The notes under the pieces: generated by a model
What the model was told of the DNA's origin: nothing
Databases searched by the model: none
What the model saw: only the letters and a program-made list of their open reading frames with translations
Source of the DNA: Candidatus Hydrogenedentota bacterium
GTDB lineage: Bacteria; Hydrogenedentota; Hydrogenedentia; Hydrogenedentales; SLHB01
NCBI GenBank assembly: GCA_020849535.1
Contig: JADLGB010000237.1
Coordinates: 1 to 56,205 of the forward strand
DNA length: 56,205 nt
Reading direction: 5' to 3'
Shown here: one piece after another, positions 31,956-41,016 of the stretch
Layout: each line of letters begins with the position of its first letter
How positions within the stretch are numbered: the first letter of the stretch is position 1
Translations under genes and position numbers: made by a program

Positions 31956-34915
31956 TGTGTAGACGATACGCCTGCTTGGTGGCGATGCTCTTCTCGTCCC
32001 TCGCGTGGTCCGCTCCATTTCAACTGGGAGAGGATCGCTTTCTTTTCATCGACACATTCCTGTTGGATGAGATGTCCAATGCCCATCTCGCGGTCAATCC
32101 TCCCTCCAACATCGAACTCGTGATGATCGCCGACCGCCCGTGGGAGAAGGGCGGCATTACCAGTTACGGAAATGTACTCCACGACCCCGAGCGCAATGAG
32201 TATCGTCTCTATTACGTGCCCGTTTCGTGGGATGAGGCTCCGGGATTCTGCTATGCGCTTGCCGTATCCAAGGATGGAGTTCATTGGGAGAAACCGTCGC
32301 TGGGCGCGGTCGAATGGCAAGGCTCCCAGGACAACAACATTGTGTTGTGGGCCCAGCGAGAAGGCACGGTTATTATCGATCCCAATGCGAAGCCCGAACG
32401 GCGCTACGCGCTCATCTCCAGCCATCCCGATCTCAAAACGCGGCTGTTCACTTCGCCGGATGGTATCCATTTCACCATGGACGAGCAGCCGATATCATCG
32501 CTTCATTCGGATAGTCAGATCTCGTCGTTTTGGGATGCGGACCTTGGCCGCTACCTGCATTTCCCGCGTGTGGTGCAAGACGGGAAACGTGCGGTGGGTA
32601 TGGTTCAGACAACCACCATGAATGAACCCTGGCCGGAGACTATTCCCATGGTGATGTCTGGCGACGAACGCGACCCGCCGGAACTCGACCTCTACACGAA
32701 TGCATGCCAGAAGTATGCGCTCGCGCGAAATGTCTATTTCGGATTTCCTACTCCCTACTATCACTACAATCCGGAAACTCGGAAATATCTGAATGAGCCA
32801 ACGCTCTCGAAGGGCGGCAAGACAAACGATGGCACGATCGAGACGCAACTTGCCGTGAGCCGGGATGGCGTCACGTGGATTCGCTACCGGACTCCGTACG
32901 TTGCCCTTGGCAACTACGACGGACTGGACGTCAAGGTCGCCATGATGATCCCCGGTTTGCTCTATCAGGACAACAAGGTCTATCAGTACTTCATGGGCTA
33001 CACCTTCACGCACGGAGACACGCAGGTGCGGTATGGCGAGGGAGGCCGGGACCTCGGCGGCGTATTCCGCGCCGAGCAGCGTATCGACGGATTCACGTCG
33101 CTCGATTTCGACTATGCAGGAGGCGTCGTCACGACCGCGCCGCTCACCTTCGCCGGTCAGCGGCTCCTGCTCAACCTCAACACTTCCGCGAGCGGCGAGG
33201 CACGTGTTGCGATCCTCGACGAGGCAGGTAACGAGATCCCCGGTTTCGCGCTGGCCGACAGCCGCATCATCAATGGCGATTATCTTACGGCTACCGCGAC
33301 ATGGAAGGAGGGGGCGTGGGATGTTAGTTCCCTCCAGGGGCAGCCCGTACGTCTCCGGTTTGCCTGCCGCGGTGCGAAACTCTACTCCTTTCGATTTGCG
33401 CCGCCGGGAAAGGACGCGCCGTACGCCGTGGAGCGATCCGCGGATGAACCGGTGCCCAGTCTCAATGTCCACGCGGTGCCCGCTACAGGCAGCATCGACT
33501 CGTTGCAGGGACCCCACCTCTTCATCGATGACTACCTCATCGCGGAATCGGAGAATGTCACGCGCACAACACACCCCCCTGTGCGCGCCCAGGACCAACC
33601 AATTCTGGGGTGGGAACAAGAAACCACGCAACCATACGTGACTGTCCTTCGCGACCCGGAAAACGGCCGATTCCGGATGTGGTACAACAGCCGCATCGGA
33701 CGCGAATGTGCGATTGCCTATGCGGAATCGGAAGACGGCATCCACTGGACCACGCCGCCCGTGGGACAGGAAGGCAAGGACAATCGTCTGTTCGTAATCA
33801 GCGCGCCCTTCCAGAATGCCTATGGGGTCAGCGTCATCGATGAAGGCCCATCTTTTGCCGATTCCGAACGACGTTTCAAGGTGGCATGGTGGGGCCAGTC
33901 AGAACCCTGGCCGGACGGGGATCCCGGTATGCGCATCGCCTTCTCGCCGGATGGCTTGCACTGGACCGCTTGTGATGCGAATCCCGTTCTTCCGGACTAC
34001 GGCGAAGAGTGGTTCAAGGACGATCCCCGCAGGCCCTATGGCGCAAGTGATATTATCGATGTGTTCAGAGACCCGATCCGCCAGCGTTACACCGCTTTTG
34101 TCAAAACACCAGCCTTGCCCGCCGATGGACTCGAGCCAGGTTCGAGGGCCCGCTCCTTTATCAGGCGTTTGGTCAGCCAAAGCGTGAGCGCAGACTTCGT
34201 GCGCTGGGAGAGGCCCTGGCGTGTGGTCGTGCCTGAGCCAAATGACGAAGGCGTGCTGGAGTTCTATGGTGTGGGCGGGACTTTTGCCCGCGGCGGGCTG
34301 CTCATCGGGTTCGTCCGAATGCTTCACGACGATTACCCCTGCGAACCCGGCGGCCCCGCAGATGGAATCGGCTACACCACACTGGTGACGAGCCGCGACG
34401 GTGAACACTGGGAGCGCCACCCCGACATCTTCTTCGACCGCAACCCGCGACCGGGGACCTGGGATCGCGCGATGACGTGGGTAGGCTGTCTCGTCGACGT
34501 TGGAGACGAATACTACCTCTATTACGGTGGTTACGCGCGCGGACACAAGATCGAGCCTGCCAAAGAGCGCCAGCTTGGACTCGCCATCATGCCGAAGGAT
34601 CGCTTCGTGTCCCGCGATGCACAGCCCGGCGTTACGGGACGTATCCTCACAGTCCCTTTCACCTTTGCAGGCATGGGAGGAGGACAACTTCATCTGAATG
34701 CCGACGCGCGGGGCGGTTCCATCCGGGTACGTGTGCTCGAAGTAGACAAGACACCCGTCCCCGGTATGGGATTTGACGAGTGCACACGCGTGACGGAAGA
34801 CGGCCTGGCAACGAGGGTCCAAGGAATCAACTTCGGGTCACTCAGCAGTGACCATCCGGTTCGCCTCGAATTCGAATTGACCGGCGCGCAGTTGTATGGA
34901 TTTGAGTTCAAGTAG
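31955..34915 (+). CDS. Secreted protein with two tandem glycosidase-like beta-propeller modules
   Basis: The start is the GTG at 31955, 8 bases after AAGGAG and overlapping the symporter stop (TAGTG); this gives a signal peptide CRRYACLVAMLFSSLAWSA. The 986-residue protein contains two copies of the module also found once at 14024. The first begins EDRFLFIDTFLLDEM, with AVSKDGVHWEKPS and AVSRDGVTWIRYR, and ends in a sandwich LYSFRFAPPGKD. The second begins GPHLFIDDYLIAESENVTRT, with AESEDGIHWTTPP, AFSPDGLHWTACD and VTSRDGEHWERHP, and ends QLYGFEFK. Each half is a GH32/GH43-like propeller plus beta-sandwich. Fusion of two modules in one chain is unusual; possible roles are a bifunctional enzyme or one catalytic and one binding module. 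Confidence 0.78.
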   Translation: MCRRYACLVAMLFSSLAWSAPFQLGEDRFLFIDTFLLDEMSNAHLAVNPPSNIELVMIADRPWEKGGITSYGNVLHDPERNEYRLYYVPVSWDEAPGFCYALAVSKDGVHWEKPSLGAVEWQGSQDNNIVLWAQREGTVIIDPNAKPERRYALISSHPDLKTRLFTSPDGIHFTMDEQPISSLHSDSQISSFWDADLGRYLHFPRVVQDGKRAVGMVQTTTMNEPWPETIPMVMSGDERDPPELDLYTNACQKYALARNVYFGFPTPYYHYNPETRKYLNEPTLSKGGKTNDGTIETQLAVSRDGVTWIRYRTPYVALGNYDGLDVKVAMMIPGLLYQDNKVYQYFMGYTFTHGDTQVRYGEGGRDLGGVFRAEQRIDGFTSLDFDYAGGVVTTAPLTFAGQRLLLNLNTSASGEARVAILDEAGNEIPGFALADSRIINGDYLTATATWKEGAWDVSSLQGQPVRLRFACRGAKLYSFRFAPPGKDAPYAVERSADEPVPSLNVHAVPATGSIDSLQGPHLFIDDYLIAESENVTRTTHPPVRAQDQPILGWEQETTQPYVTVLRDPENGRFRMWYNSRIGRECAIAYAESEDGIHWTTPPVGQEGKDNRLFVISAPFQNAYGVSVIDEGPSFADSERRFKVAWWGQSEPWPDGDPGMRIAFSPDGLHWTACDANPVLPDYGEEWFKDDPRRPYGASDIIDVFRDPIRQRYTAFVKTPALPADGLEPGSRARSFIRRLVSQSVSADFVRWERPWRVVVPEPNDEGVLEFYGVGGTFARGGLLIGFVRMLHDDYPCEPGGPADGIGYTTLVTSRDGEHWERHPDIFFDRNPRPGTWDRAMTWVGCLVDVGDEYYLYYGGYARGHKIEPAKERQLGLAIMPKDRFVSRDAQPGVTGRILTVPFTFAGMGGGQLHLNADARGGSIRVRVLEVDKTPVPGMGFDECTRVTEDGLATRVQGINFGSLSSDHPVRLEFELTGAQLYGFEFK

Positions 34916-34936
34916 GCGCAGACAGAAAGACTTCAT

Positions 34937-36043
34937 ATGAATCCCTCAGACATTGTTGATATCGCCAGGGGCGAGCCCGACTTTCACACGCCGGAGCACA
35001 TCAAGCAGGCCGCGATCGACGCGATACACGGCAACTTCACCAAGTACACGCCGCAGCCGGGTATCCAGCCTTTGCGCGAGGCGATCGCGACCAAGTTCGC
35101 GCGGGAGAATGGCGTTCACGTTTCGCCGGATGATGTCGTCGTCTCCTGCGGGGGCAAGCACAGCGTCGAGCAGACCATTCGCGCGACGGTGGGTCCAGGC
35201 GACGAGGTACTGATCATCACACCGCACTGGTTCGCGTATCCGGCGCAAGTGAGGATGGCCGGAGCAACGCCGGTCTTTGTTGACGCGGACCGGAACGACG
35301 CCTATATCCCGGACCCATGGCGGATTCGCGATGCAATCACGAGCAGAACCCGATTGCTCATCCTCAACTCTCCATCTAACCCTACGGGGGCGGTGTATCC
35401 GGAGGAGACTCTCGAGGCGATTGCGATGCTGGCTCTCGAGCATCACCTCTACGTGTTGTCAGATGAGGTGTATGAACGCCTCGTGTACGATGAGGCACGG
35501 CACATCTCGATTGCCTCTCTGAATGAGGACATCGCCTTACGCACCATCACGGTCAACAGTGTGTCAAAGACCCACGCCATGACGGGCTGGCGCATCGGAT
35601 ATGCCGCCCTCCCAGATGGCCTTGCCGGGAAAGTGGTGGATATCCAGAAGAACAGCACCTCCGCGCCATGCGCCATTTCGCAGCGCGCCGCGCTGGCGGC
35701 GTTAACCGCTGACCAGAGCCACGTGGACGTCATGCTGAGCGCCTACCGGCGCCGCAGAAGCTGGCTGCTGAAGAATCTCGAAGACGCGCCCGGCCTCGCG
35801 TGGGCCGCACCGCGTGGGACGTTCTACTGCTTTGTCTGCATGGAAGGGTGGAAGGGGAAACGGCTGGGTTCCGTCGAGGTTGTGGACGGCGCCACGTTCG
35901 CCGACGCACTGCTGAGAGGAGCCGGGGTCCGTGTACTGGCGGCAACCGATTTCGGCGCGCCCGATCATATTCGCATTTCCTTCGCCGTTGGCGATGATGT
36001 ATTGGATGAAGGATTGGCACGAATGAAGGCATTGCTGTCATGA
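34937..36043 (+). CDS. PLP-dependent aminotransferase class I/II
   Basis: A 368-residue fold-type I aminotransferase. The PLP lysine is K211 in NSVSKTHAMTGWRIGYA, with supporting residues N148 (SPSNPTGAVYP), D176 and Y179 (LSDEVYERLVYD), R219, and a substrate arginine in HIRISFAVGDD. The N-terminus (MNPSDIVDIARGEPDF) lacks the 25-30-residue arm found in most aspartate aminotransferases, and there is only a weak ribosome site. It sits 21 bases after the double-propeller gene and 55 before the dehydratase, so it may aminate a keto acid from sugar-acid breakdown. Substrate not predictable. Confidence 0.9.
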   Translation: MNPSDIVDIARGEPDFHTPEHIKQAAIDAIHGNFTKYTPQPGIQPLREAIATKFARENGVHVSPDDVVVSCGGKHSVEQTIRATVGPGDEVLIITPHWFAYPAQVRMAGATPVFVDADRNDAYIPDPWRIRDAITSRTRLLILNSPSNPTGAVYPEETLEAIAMLALEHHLYVLSDEVYERLVYDEARHISIASLNEDIALRTITVNSVSKTHAMTGWRIGYAALPDGLAGKVVDIQKNSTSAPCAISQRAALAALTADQSHVDVMLSAYRRRRSWLLKNLEDAPGLAWAAPRGTFYCFVCMEGWKGKRLGSVEVVDGATFADALLRGAGVRVLAATDFGAPDHIRISFAVGDDVLDEGLARMKALLS

Positions 36044-36098
36044 TCCGAACACGCTTTGAAGACCGTGGCGGAGGTGCGAACTGCAAGAAAGAGCTTCT

Positions 36099-37274
36099 AT
36101 GAAGATCACCGAGGTGAAGAGTTTCCTCCTGTCAAAACCGCGCGATCTGCACATCATCAAGATCGAGACGGACGCCGGCATCTACGGCATCGGCGAGGCC
36201 GGCTGTTCAACGCGCGAGCACGGACAGGATGGCGTATTAAAGCATTTCCGCGAGTTCTTGATCGGCATGGACCCCATGCAGATCGAGCACATTTGGCAGG
36301 TGTGCTATCGCGGAGCCTACTACGAAGGCGGACGCATCATCACCGGCACGATGGCCGCCATCGACATGGCGCTGTACGATATCGTGGGCAAGAAACTGGG
36401 CGTGCCGGTGTATCAACTGCTTGGCGGCGCATGCCGGGAACGCATCTACGGATTCATCACCGTAGGCAGCCTCAGCGAGCCCGAATGCGAGAGCCGCATT
36501 CTTGCCGCCGTAGAGGAAGGCTGGCCCGCGATACGTTTCTCTCCCGCGGACCCGATCATCCCGCGCGCGCTCAGGGTCGATATCGGCAAGGAAGACCTAT
36601 CCAACGTATTTGATGCGCGCAGTTCCATGGCCGCGACGGCCGAGCGCTTCACAAGGGTTTGGGAAGAGACGGATAAGCGCATTGCACTGGGCATAGACTA
36701 CCACCACCGCCTCAGCGTCGCGGAGGCCGCGCAGTTTTGCCAGATGGTTCCGCGAGGCAGTCTCGCGTTTCTCGAAGAGCCGATCCGCAACGAGAATCCG
36801 GACGCCTATGCCGTACTGCGCACCATGACCGATGTGCCGTTCGCCATCGGCGAGGAATGGCCCAGCAAGTGGGCAGCCCTGCCCTATATCGAGCGGGGTC
36901 TGACCAATTTCGCGCGGGTCGATGTCTGCTGCATCGGCGGACTCACCGAGGCGAAGAAAGTGTCCGGATGGTGCGAGGCGCACTACATCGATCTGATGCC
37001 GCACAACCCCATCGGCCCCGTGTGCACAGCGGCCACGCTGCACTACGCCGCTTCCATCAACAACTTCACATGGGTGGAAGTCGTTCCGAAGTTCAACGAA
37101 GGCGCGTCCGATGTGTTTCCCGAGATGCCCCGGCGCCGCGGCACCTACTACGACCTGCCCACGCGACCCGGCCTCGGCGTGGAGTTCGACGAGGACGCCG
37201 CACTCAAATACCCTCTGGAGATCTACGAGCATCCCCACTTGCAGCGTCCCGACGGCAGCTACACCAACTGGTGA
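36099..37274 (+). CDS. Enolase-superfamily sugar-acid dehydratase (mandelate racemase/galactonate dehydratase-like)
   Basis: A 391-residue protein with capping domain (MKITEVKSFLLSKPRDLHII) and barrel. Likely metal ligands and catalytic residues are D200 and H202 in GIDYHHRLS, E226/E227 in FLEEPIRNE, E252/E253 in AIGEEWPSKW, and H302 in MPHNPIGPVC. The D-x-H pair on the third barrel strand and the PH-x-P-x-GP end are as in D-galactonate dehydratase DgoD rather than in mandelate racemase, which uses K-x-K. The expected reaction is beta-elimination of water from an aldonate to a 2-keto-3-deoxy acid. That product would suit the DapA/NanA-family aldolase at 8504, though the two genes are far apart. 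Confidence 0.9.
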   Translation: MKITEVKSFLLSKPRDLHIIKIETDAGIYGIGEAGCSTREHGQDGVLKHFREFLIGMDPMQIEHIWQVCYRGAYYEGGRIITGTMAAIDMALYDIVGKKLGVPVYQLLGGACRERIYGFITVGSLSEPECESRILAAVEEGWPAIRFSPADPIIPRALRVDIGKEDLSNVFDARSSMAATAERFTRVWEETDKRIALGIDYHHRLSVAEAAQFCQMVPRGSLAFLEEPIRNENPDAYAVLRTMTDVPFAIGEEWPSKWAALPYIERGLTNFARVDVCCIGGLTEAKKVSGWCEAHYIDLMPHNPIGPVCTAATLHYAASINNFTWVEVVPKFNEGASDVFPEMPRRRGTYYDLPTRPGLGVEFDEDAALKYPLEIYEHPHLQRPDGSYTNW

Positions 37275-37285
37275 GAGGAGATCCC

Positions 37286-38710
37286 ATGGGACAGCGCCCC
37301 TTCCGCACTCTTGCGATCGCATCTTCCTGCCTCTTTGTCGCGGCGCTGGCGCAGGCAGCCGATCTTCCTGTGCTGGACTTCTCGTCCGACCCCCAGTGGG
37401 AAGGACGAAACAACGTGCCGGGCCCGGACGTTGGCAGGGACGTCACCCAGGACTTTGGGTGGAGCGCCACCGATTTCTGTGGCAAAGGCAAGGGCGAGAT
37501 CGGCGGCCAGCTCTTCCGTTCGCTGACGCCTTCGTACTATGCCATGCCGATTGCGCAAAAGACACTGGGAGATCACCTCAGCGTTTCGGGAACCTTCGCG
37601 GTCACCCATTCCGAAGGAGGCAGCGGGATCCTCATCGGCTGGTTCAACAGCGCATCGCGTGGATGGCGCACGCCGAATTCTCTCGCGATGCGCATCGATG
37701 GCGAATCGGGCAAGTTTCGCATCTTCTTCGAGTACGGCACGCGACACTGGATGACCGGCAGTGGCCAGACCTTCGAGGGGATCTACCAGACCACCAAGAC
37801 GCCCATGTTCGTCGCGGACGGCACACGGCATTCGTTCACACTCACCTACGATCCCGCGGGCGCCAACGGCCAGGGCGAAATGGTCCTGGTGCTGGACGGT
37901 AAAACCTATCGCGCGCCGCTCGATCCGGGGCACAAGGAAGACGGAGCGGTCTTCGATGGTTTTGGCGTGTTCAATCAGCAAATCACCGGAGATGCCTTAT
38001 CCGTGTATTTCGATGACTTGGAGATTGATGGCGGGCTGGAGTCCTTCAACACGGAACCTCAATGGGAGGGCAAGAACAACCGGACCGCCTTTCGCGATAT
38101 CGCGATTCGCCCGTACCACAACTTCGGCTACCGGCCCACCACCATGGCTGGTGGCGCGCCGGGCGAGATCGGCGGTCTCGTCTGGCGCATCGAAAGTACC
38201 CTTCCGGAACAATCCGCGTACTACGCAGCACCAACGGAACGGCTCAGTCTCGATGTGCCCCTGCACGCCTCCGGAAAGGTCAGCATGACCGCGGCCTCTG
38301 CCGACAGTGCCGTGTTGATTGGCTGGTTCAACAAAGAGACCTTCATCGGCGCGCCGCCCGCGCACTTCTTGGGGGTTCTGATTGAAGGCCCAAGCCGAAT
38401 CGGGCATTACTTCCGGCCCGCGTTTTGCTCATCCGATGGAATCCGCGCGGTCCTTCAGGAAGGCCCCGTCATTCAGCCCGACAGCGTCTCGCACGAGTGG
38501 ACGATCGAGTACGATCCCGCAGCAAAGGATGGCGCTGGCGCGATCGTAGTAACGCTTGATGACCAAAAGGTGGCGCTCGATCTCACGCCCGAAGCGCGCA
38601 AAGGCAATGCCGCCTTCAATCGCTTCGGCATGCTCACCTGGAACCGGGGTGGACATTTCGTCGAAGTGTACCTCGACGACCTGGCGTTCACCTCGGAACT
38701 CAAGCCCTGA
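37286..38710 (+). CDS. Secreted protein made of two tandem copies of an unrecognised beta-rich domain
   Basis: The start at 37286 has GAGAGGAG upstream and a signal peptide (LAIASSCLFVAALAQA) behind it. The 474-residue product is an internal duplication of about 225 residues. Matching landmarks are DPQWEGRNNV and EPQWEGKNNR; GKGEIGGQLFRS and APGEIGGLVWRI; SYYAMPIAQ and AYYAAPTER; GILIGWFNSA and AVLIGWFNKE; FTLTYDPAGANGQG and WTIEYDPAAKDGAG; VYFDDLEIDG and VYLDDLAFTS. Sheet-rich spacing suggests a concanavalin-like beta-sandwich that might bind a glycan. I do not recognise the family. It is the last gene of the plus-strand operon, 11 bases after the dehydratase, and converges with the next gene at 12 bases. 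Confidence 0.75.
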   Translation: MGQRPFRTLAIASSCLFVAALAQAADLPVLDFSSDPQWEGRNNVPGPDVGRDVTQDFGWSATDFCGKGKGEIGGQLFRSLTPSYYAMPIAQKTLGDHLSVSGTFAVTHSEGGSGILIGWFNSASRGWRTPNSLAMRIDGESGKFRIFFEYGTRHWMTGSGQTFEGIYQTTKTPMFVADGTRHSFTLTYDPAGANGQGEMVLVLDGKTYRAPLDPGHKEDGAVFDGFGVFNQQITGDALSVYFDDLEIDGGLESFNTEPQWEGKNNRTAFRDIAIRPYHNFGYRPTTMAGGAPGEIGGLVWRIESTLPEQSAYYAAPTERLSLDVPLHASGKVSMTAASADSAVLIGWFNKETFIGAPPAHFLGVLIEGPSRIGHYFRPAFCSSDGIRAVLQEGPVIQPDSVSHEWTIEYDPAAKDGAGAIVVTLDDQKVALDLTPEARKGNAAFNRFGMLTWNRGGHFVEVYLDDLAFTSELKP

Positions 38711-38722
38711 TTCGATCCGCGG

Positions 38723-39730
38723 CTATTCCTCGATGGGGCCGCCCGCCTTCGCGATGACATCCGCGACGCTCACGGGCGCACCGTTGAGGCGCTTACTTTC
38801 ATCCGCCGCTTCCATGAACGCGAAGATCTCGACCGTCTCCGCCGGGGACACCGGCGCGACACCAGTCTGGAAGAACTTGATGATCTCAACCACGAGCGGC
38901 GCGTAGTCGCCATCGCCCTGCTGTTCCGCGACCTTCTTCGATCCAAACAGGATCACCTTGTGCGGCGTATCGCCGGTGCGAAGGCCGTACAGCGAGCCCA
39001 CGCGCCCGCCCGACCAGGTCCCGGTCACCACATCAATTTCCGGCGTCGCCGTGCGCACGACCGTTTCGCAGCCACGGCCCATCGCCGTGAACAGTGCTTC
39101 GGTCGCGTGCACGCCGTACCAGAAGAGGTCGGGGTGGTGCGGCTCAAGACTCGCGGGCCCATACGAGATCGCACCTCGCACTTCGCCGACTTCCTGCGCC
39201 ATGAGGTCCGTCATGCTCTTGTAGAAGCGATACGACGACGAGCTGAACCACGGCACATTATGCTCTCTGCCCAACTTGTAGATCGCGATGGCGTCCGCCA
39301 GCGTCCCGGCCACGGGCTTGTCGATGAACACAGGCTTGCCCGCGGCAAAGACCGGCTTCACCTGCTCGAGGTGGGGACGACCGTCCACGCTCTCCAGCAG
39401 CACCGCGTCCACCTGTGCGCAAAGTTCCTCGATCGTGGGAACGATGGTCACCCCGAATTTATCCTGCAATTCCTTCGTGTATCCTTCGAGACGCGAAGCG
39501 CTCGACTCGATATCTTGGCTGCCGCCCTTGTACGCGGCGACGACCTTTCCCCCGGGAACGTGCTGCGGATCGTCCGCGTTGTTCAGAAGTTTGGTGAACG
39601 CAATCACGTGGGACGTGTCCAGTCCGATAATTCCGATCCGGATGTCCTCACTCTGCGCCGCGAGTGGATAAATGGCTATGGTCATCAGGAGAACTCCAAC
39701 TCTGAACAGAAGTCCGATTCGCACATTCAT
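38723..39730 (-). CDS. Exported Gfo/Idh/MocA-family oxidoreductase
   Basis: The start at 39730 is chosen because AGGG lies 8 bases upstream; two earlier ATGs lack such a site. The 335-residue product has a signal peptide (IGLLFRVGVLLMTIAIYPLA) and then the Rossmann start IRIGIIGLDTSHVIAFTKLL. The cofactor-binding VDAVLLESVDGRPHLEQ and the catalytic-lysine motif IDKPVAG are present. The usual GxGxxG is changed to GLDTSH, as in a subgroup common in planctomycete-like genomes. An exported NAD-dependent enzyme is odd unless the cofactor is tightly bound. It is 62 bases downstream of the Tat-signal relative on the same strand. Confidence 0.8.
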   Translation of the reverse strand: MNVRIGLLFRVGVLLMTIAIYPLAAQSEDIRIGIIGLDTSHVIAFTKLLNNADDPQHVPGGKVVAAYKGGSQDIESSASRLEGYTKELQDKFGVTIVPTIEELCAQVDAVLLESVDGRPHLEQVKPVFAAGKPVFIDKPVAGTLADAIAIYKLGREHNVPWFSSSSYRFYKSMTDLMAQEVGEVRGAISYGPASLEPHHPDLFWYGVHATEALFTAMGRGCETVVRTATPEIDVVTGTWSGGRVGSLYGLRTGDTPHKVILFGSKKVAEQQGDGDYAPLVVEIIKFFQTGVAPVSPAETVEIFAFMEAADESKRLNGAPVSVADVIAKAGGPIEE

Positions 39731-39792
39731 GAAACTGTCCCTCATGTTGTGAAGCAAAGCATCAGGTTGTCAATTCCACATCGCCGTCGGCG

Positions 39793-41016
39793 TCAGCCGG
39801 GAAGAATCTTGCGTTGATCGCGATCGTAGCGCATGCGCTGGCCCGTGTCGAGGGCGGCCGCCGCCATGATCGTGGCCACGGAGTGCTGGTGGCCGAACTC
39901 GATATCGCCGATCGGACGCTGCCGGCTGCGCATGCATTCCAGCCAGTTGGCCATGTGGTCGCCATCCGGTCCCGTCACGAGTTTGCCCGCCTCGATTGCT
40001 TTGCCCTCTTCCCCACCGTCGCCTGAGTACGGGGCAGCCGGATCATCCAGATTGAGCGTGCCGTAAAGCCCGTGCACGGTGTAGTGCGTGCCCGCCGCAT
40101 TGGTCAATCCCATGGCCCAGTCGAAGAGATACCCTTCGGGGTAGTCCAGGATCGCGTGGAATTCATCCGTGTGCTCGCGGCCGTCCTTCCAGTAGTAGAT
40201 GCCGCCAAGCGCGACGGCGCTGTTCGGATACGTCGAGCCCATGACCATGTGCGCCGCATCGATCAGGTGCGCCATCCACAGACCGGACAGGCCATTCGTG
40301 CACATGCGGTAAAGCTGCCAGCGCCGCAGTAACCGCGCATCGAAGGGAACTGAAGGCCGATTGAACAGGTACGCTTCCCAGTCCACGTCTTCCGCGACGC
40401 AGTTGTCGTAGTCGCGCGCCCAGCGCGCATGATTGAAGTAGTTCGCCGCGGATATGCGGCTCACCTTGCCGAGCTTGCCGCTCGCGATGAACTCATTCGC
40501 GGCCTTCCAGCGGCTTTCGCTGCGGCGTTGGGTGCCCACCTGCACCACGCGCTCGTTTTTCCGCGCGAGGTCCAGCGCCTCCGACGCCTCCTCCACCGTC
40601 AGCGACATCGGCTTCTCAACGTAGACATCCTTGCCAGCCTTCAACGCTTCGATCATGATGGGCGTGTGCGCGAAGTCCGGCGTCGCGATGACCACGGCGT
40701 CGATATCGTTGCGTGAGACGACCTCTCCAAAGCGCGAGGTTTGGAAGGGCTTCGTGCCGAAGCTCTTCTCGATGATGGCGGCGGCCGATTCGCGGTTGGG
40801 CTTCCACACGTCGCACACCGCCACGACTTCCACGTTGTGTGCCTCGCGCAGCTTGGCCAGGCTGTCCATGTGCGCCCGGCAGCGGCCGCCCGTGCCTATC
40901 AAGCCGATGCGGATGCGCTCGTTGGCCCCGGACGCCGCGCCGCTCAACATCCCGGCGCTCAGCGCCAGTCCGGATGTAGCCAGAAATCCCCGTCGCGAGA
41001 GTGATGTGTTCGGCAT
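39793..41016 (-). CDS. Tat-exported Gfo/Idh/MocA-family oxidoreductase
   Basis: The start at 41016 follows GAGGGAGACGGCC and gives a typical twin-arginine signal, SLSRRGFLATSGLALSAGML. The 407-residue enzyme has the Rossmann motif IRIGLIGTGGRCRAHMDSL, NDIDAVVIATPDFAHTPIMI, the catalytic lysine in YVEKPMSLTVEEA, and a C-terminal alpha/beta domain with SGLWMAHLIDAAHMVMGSTY. Tat export allows transport with the nicotinamide cofactor already folded in. Substrates of such proteins are usually glycosides or inositol-like sugars; the exact one is unknown. It is divergent from the gene at 41314. Confidence 0.9.
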   Translation of the reverse strand: MPNTSLSRRGFLATSGLALSAGMLSGAASGANERIRIGLIGTGGRCRAHMDSLAKLREAHNVEVVAVCDVWKPNRESAAAIIEKSFGTKPFQTSRFGEVVSRNDIDAVVIATPDFAHTPIMIEALKAGKDVYVEKPMSLTVEEASEALDLARKNERVVQVGTQRRSESRWKAANEFIASGKLGKVSRISAANYFNHARWARDYDNCVAEDVDWEAYLFNRPSVPFDARLLRRWQLYRMCTNGLSGLWMAHLIDAAHMVMGSTYPNSAVALGGIYYWKDGREHTDEFHAILDYPEGYLFDWAMGLTNAAGTHYTVHGLYGTLNLDDPAAPYSGDGGEEGKAIEAGKLVTGPDGDHMANWLECMRSRQRPIGDIEFGHQHSVATIMAAAALDTGQRMRYDRDQRKILPG

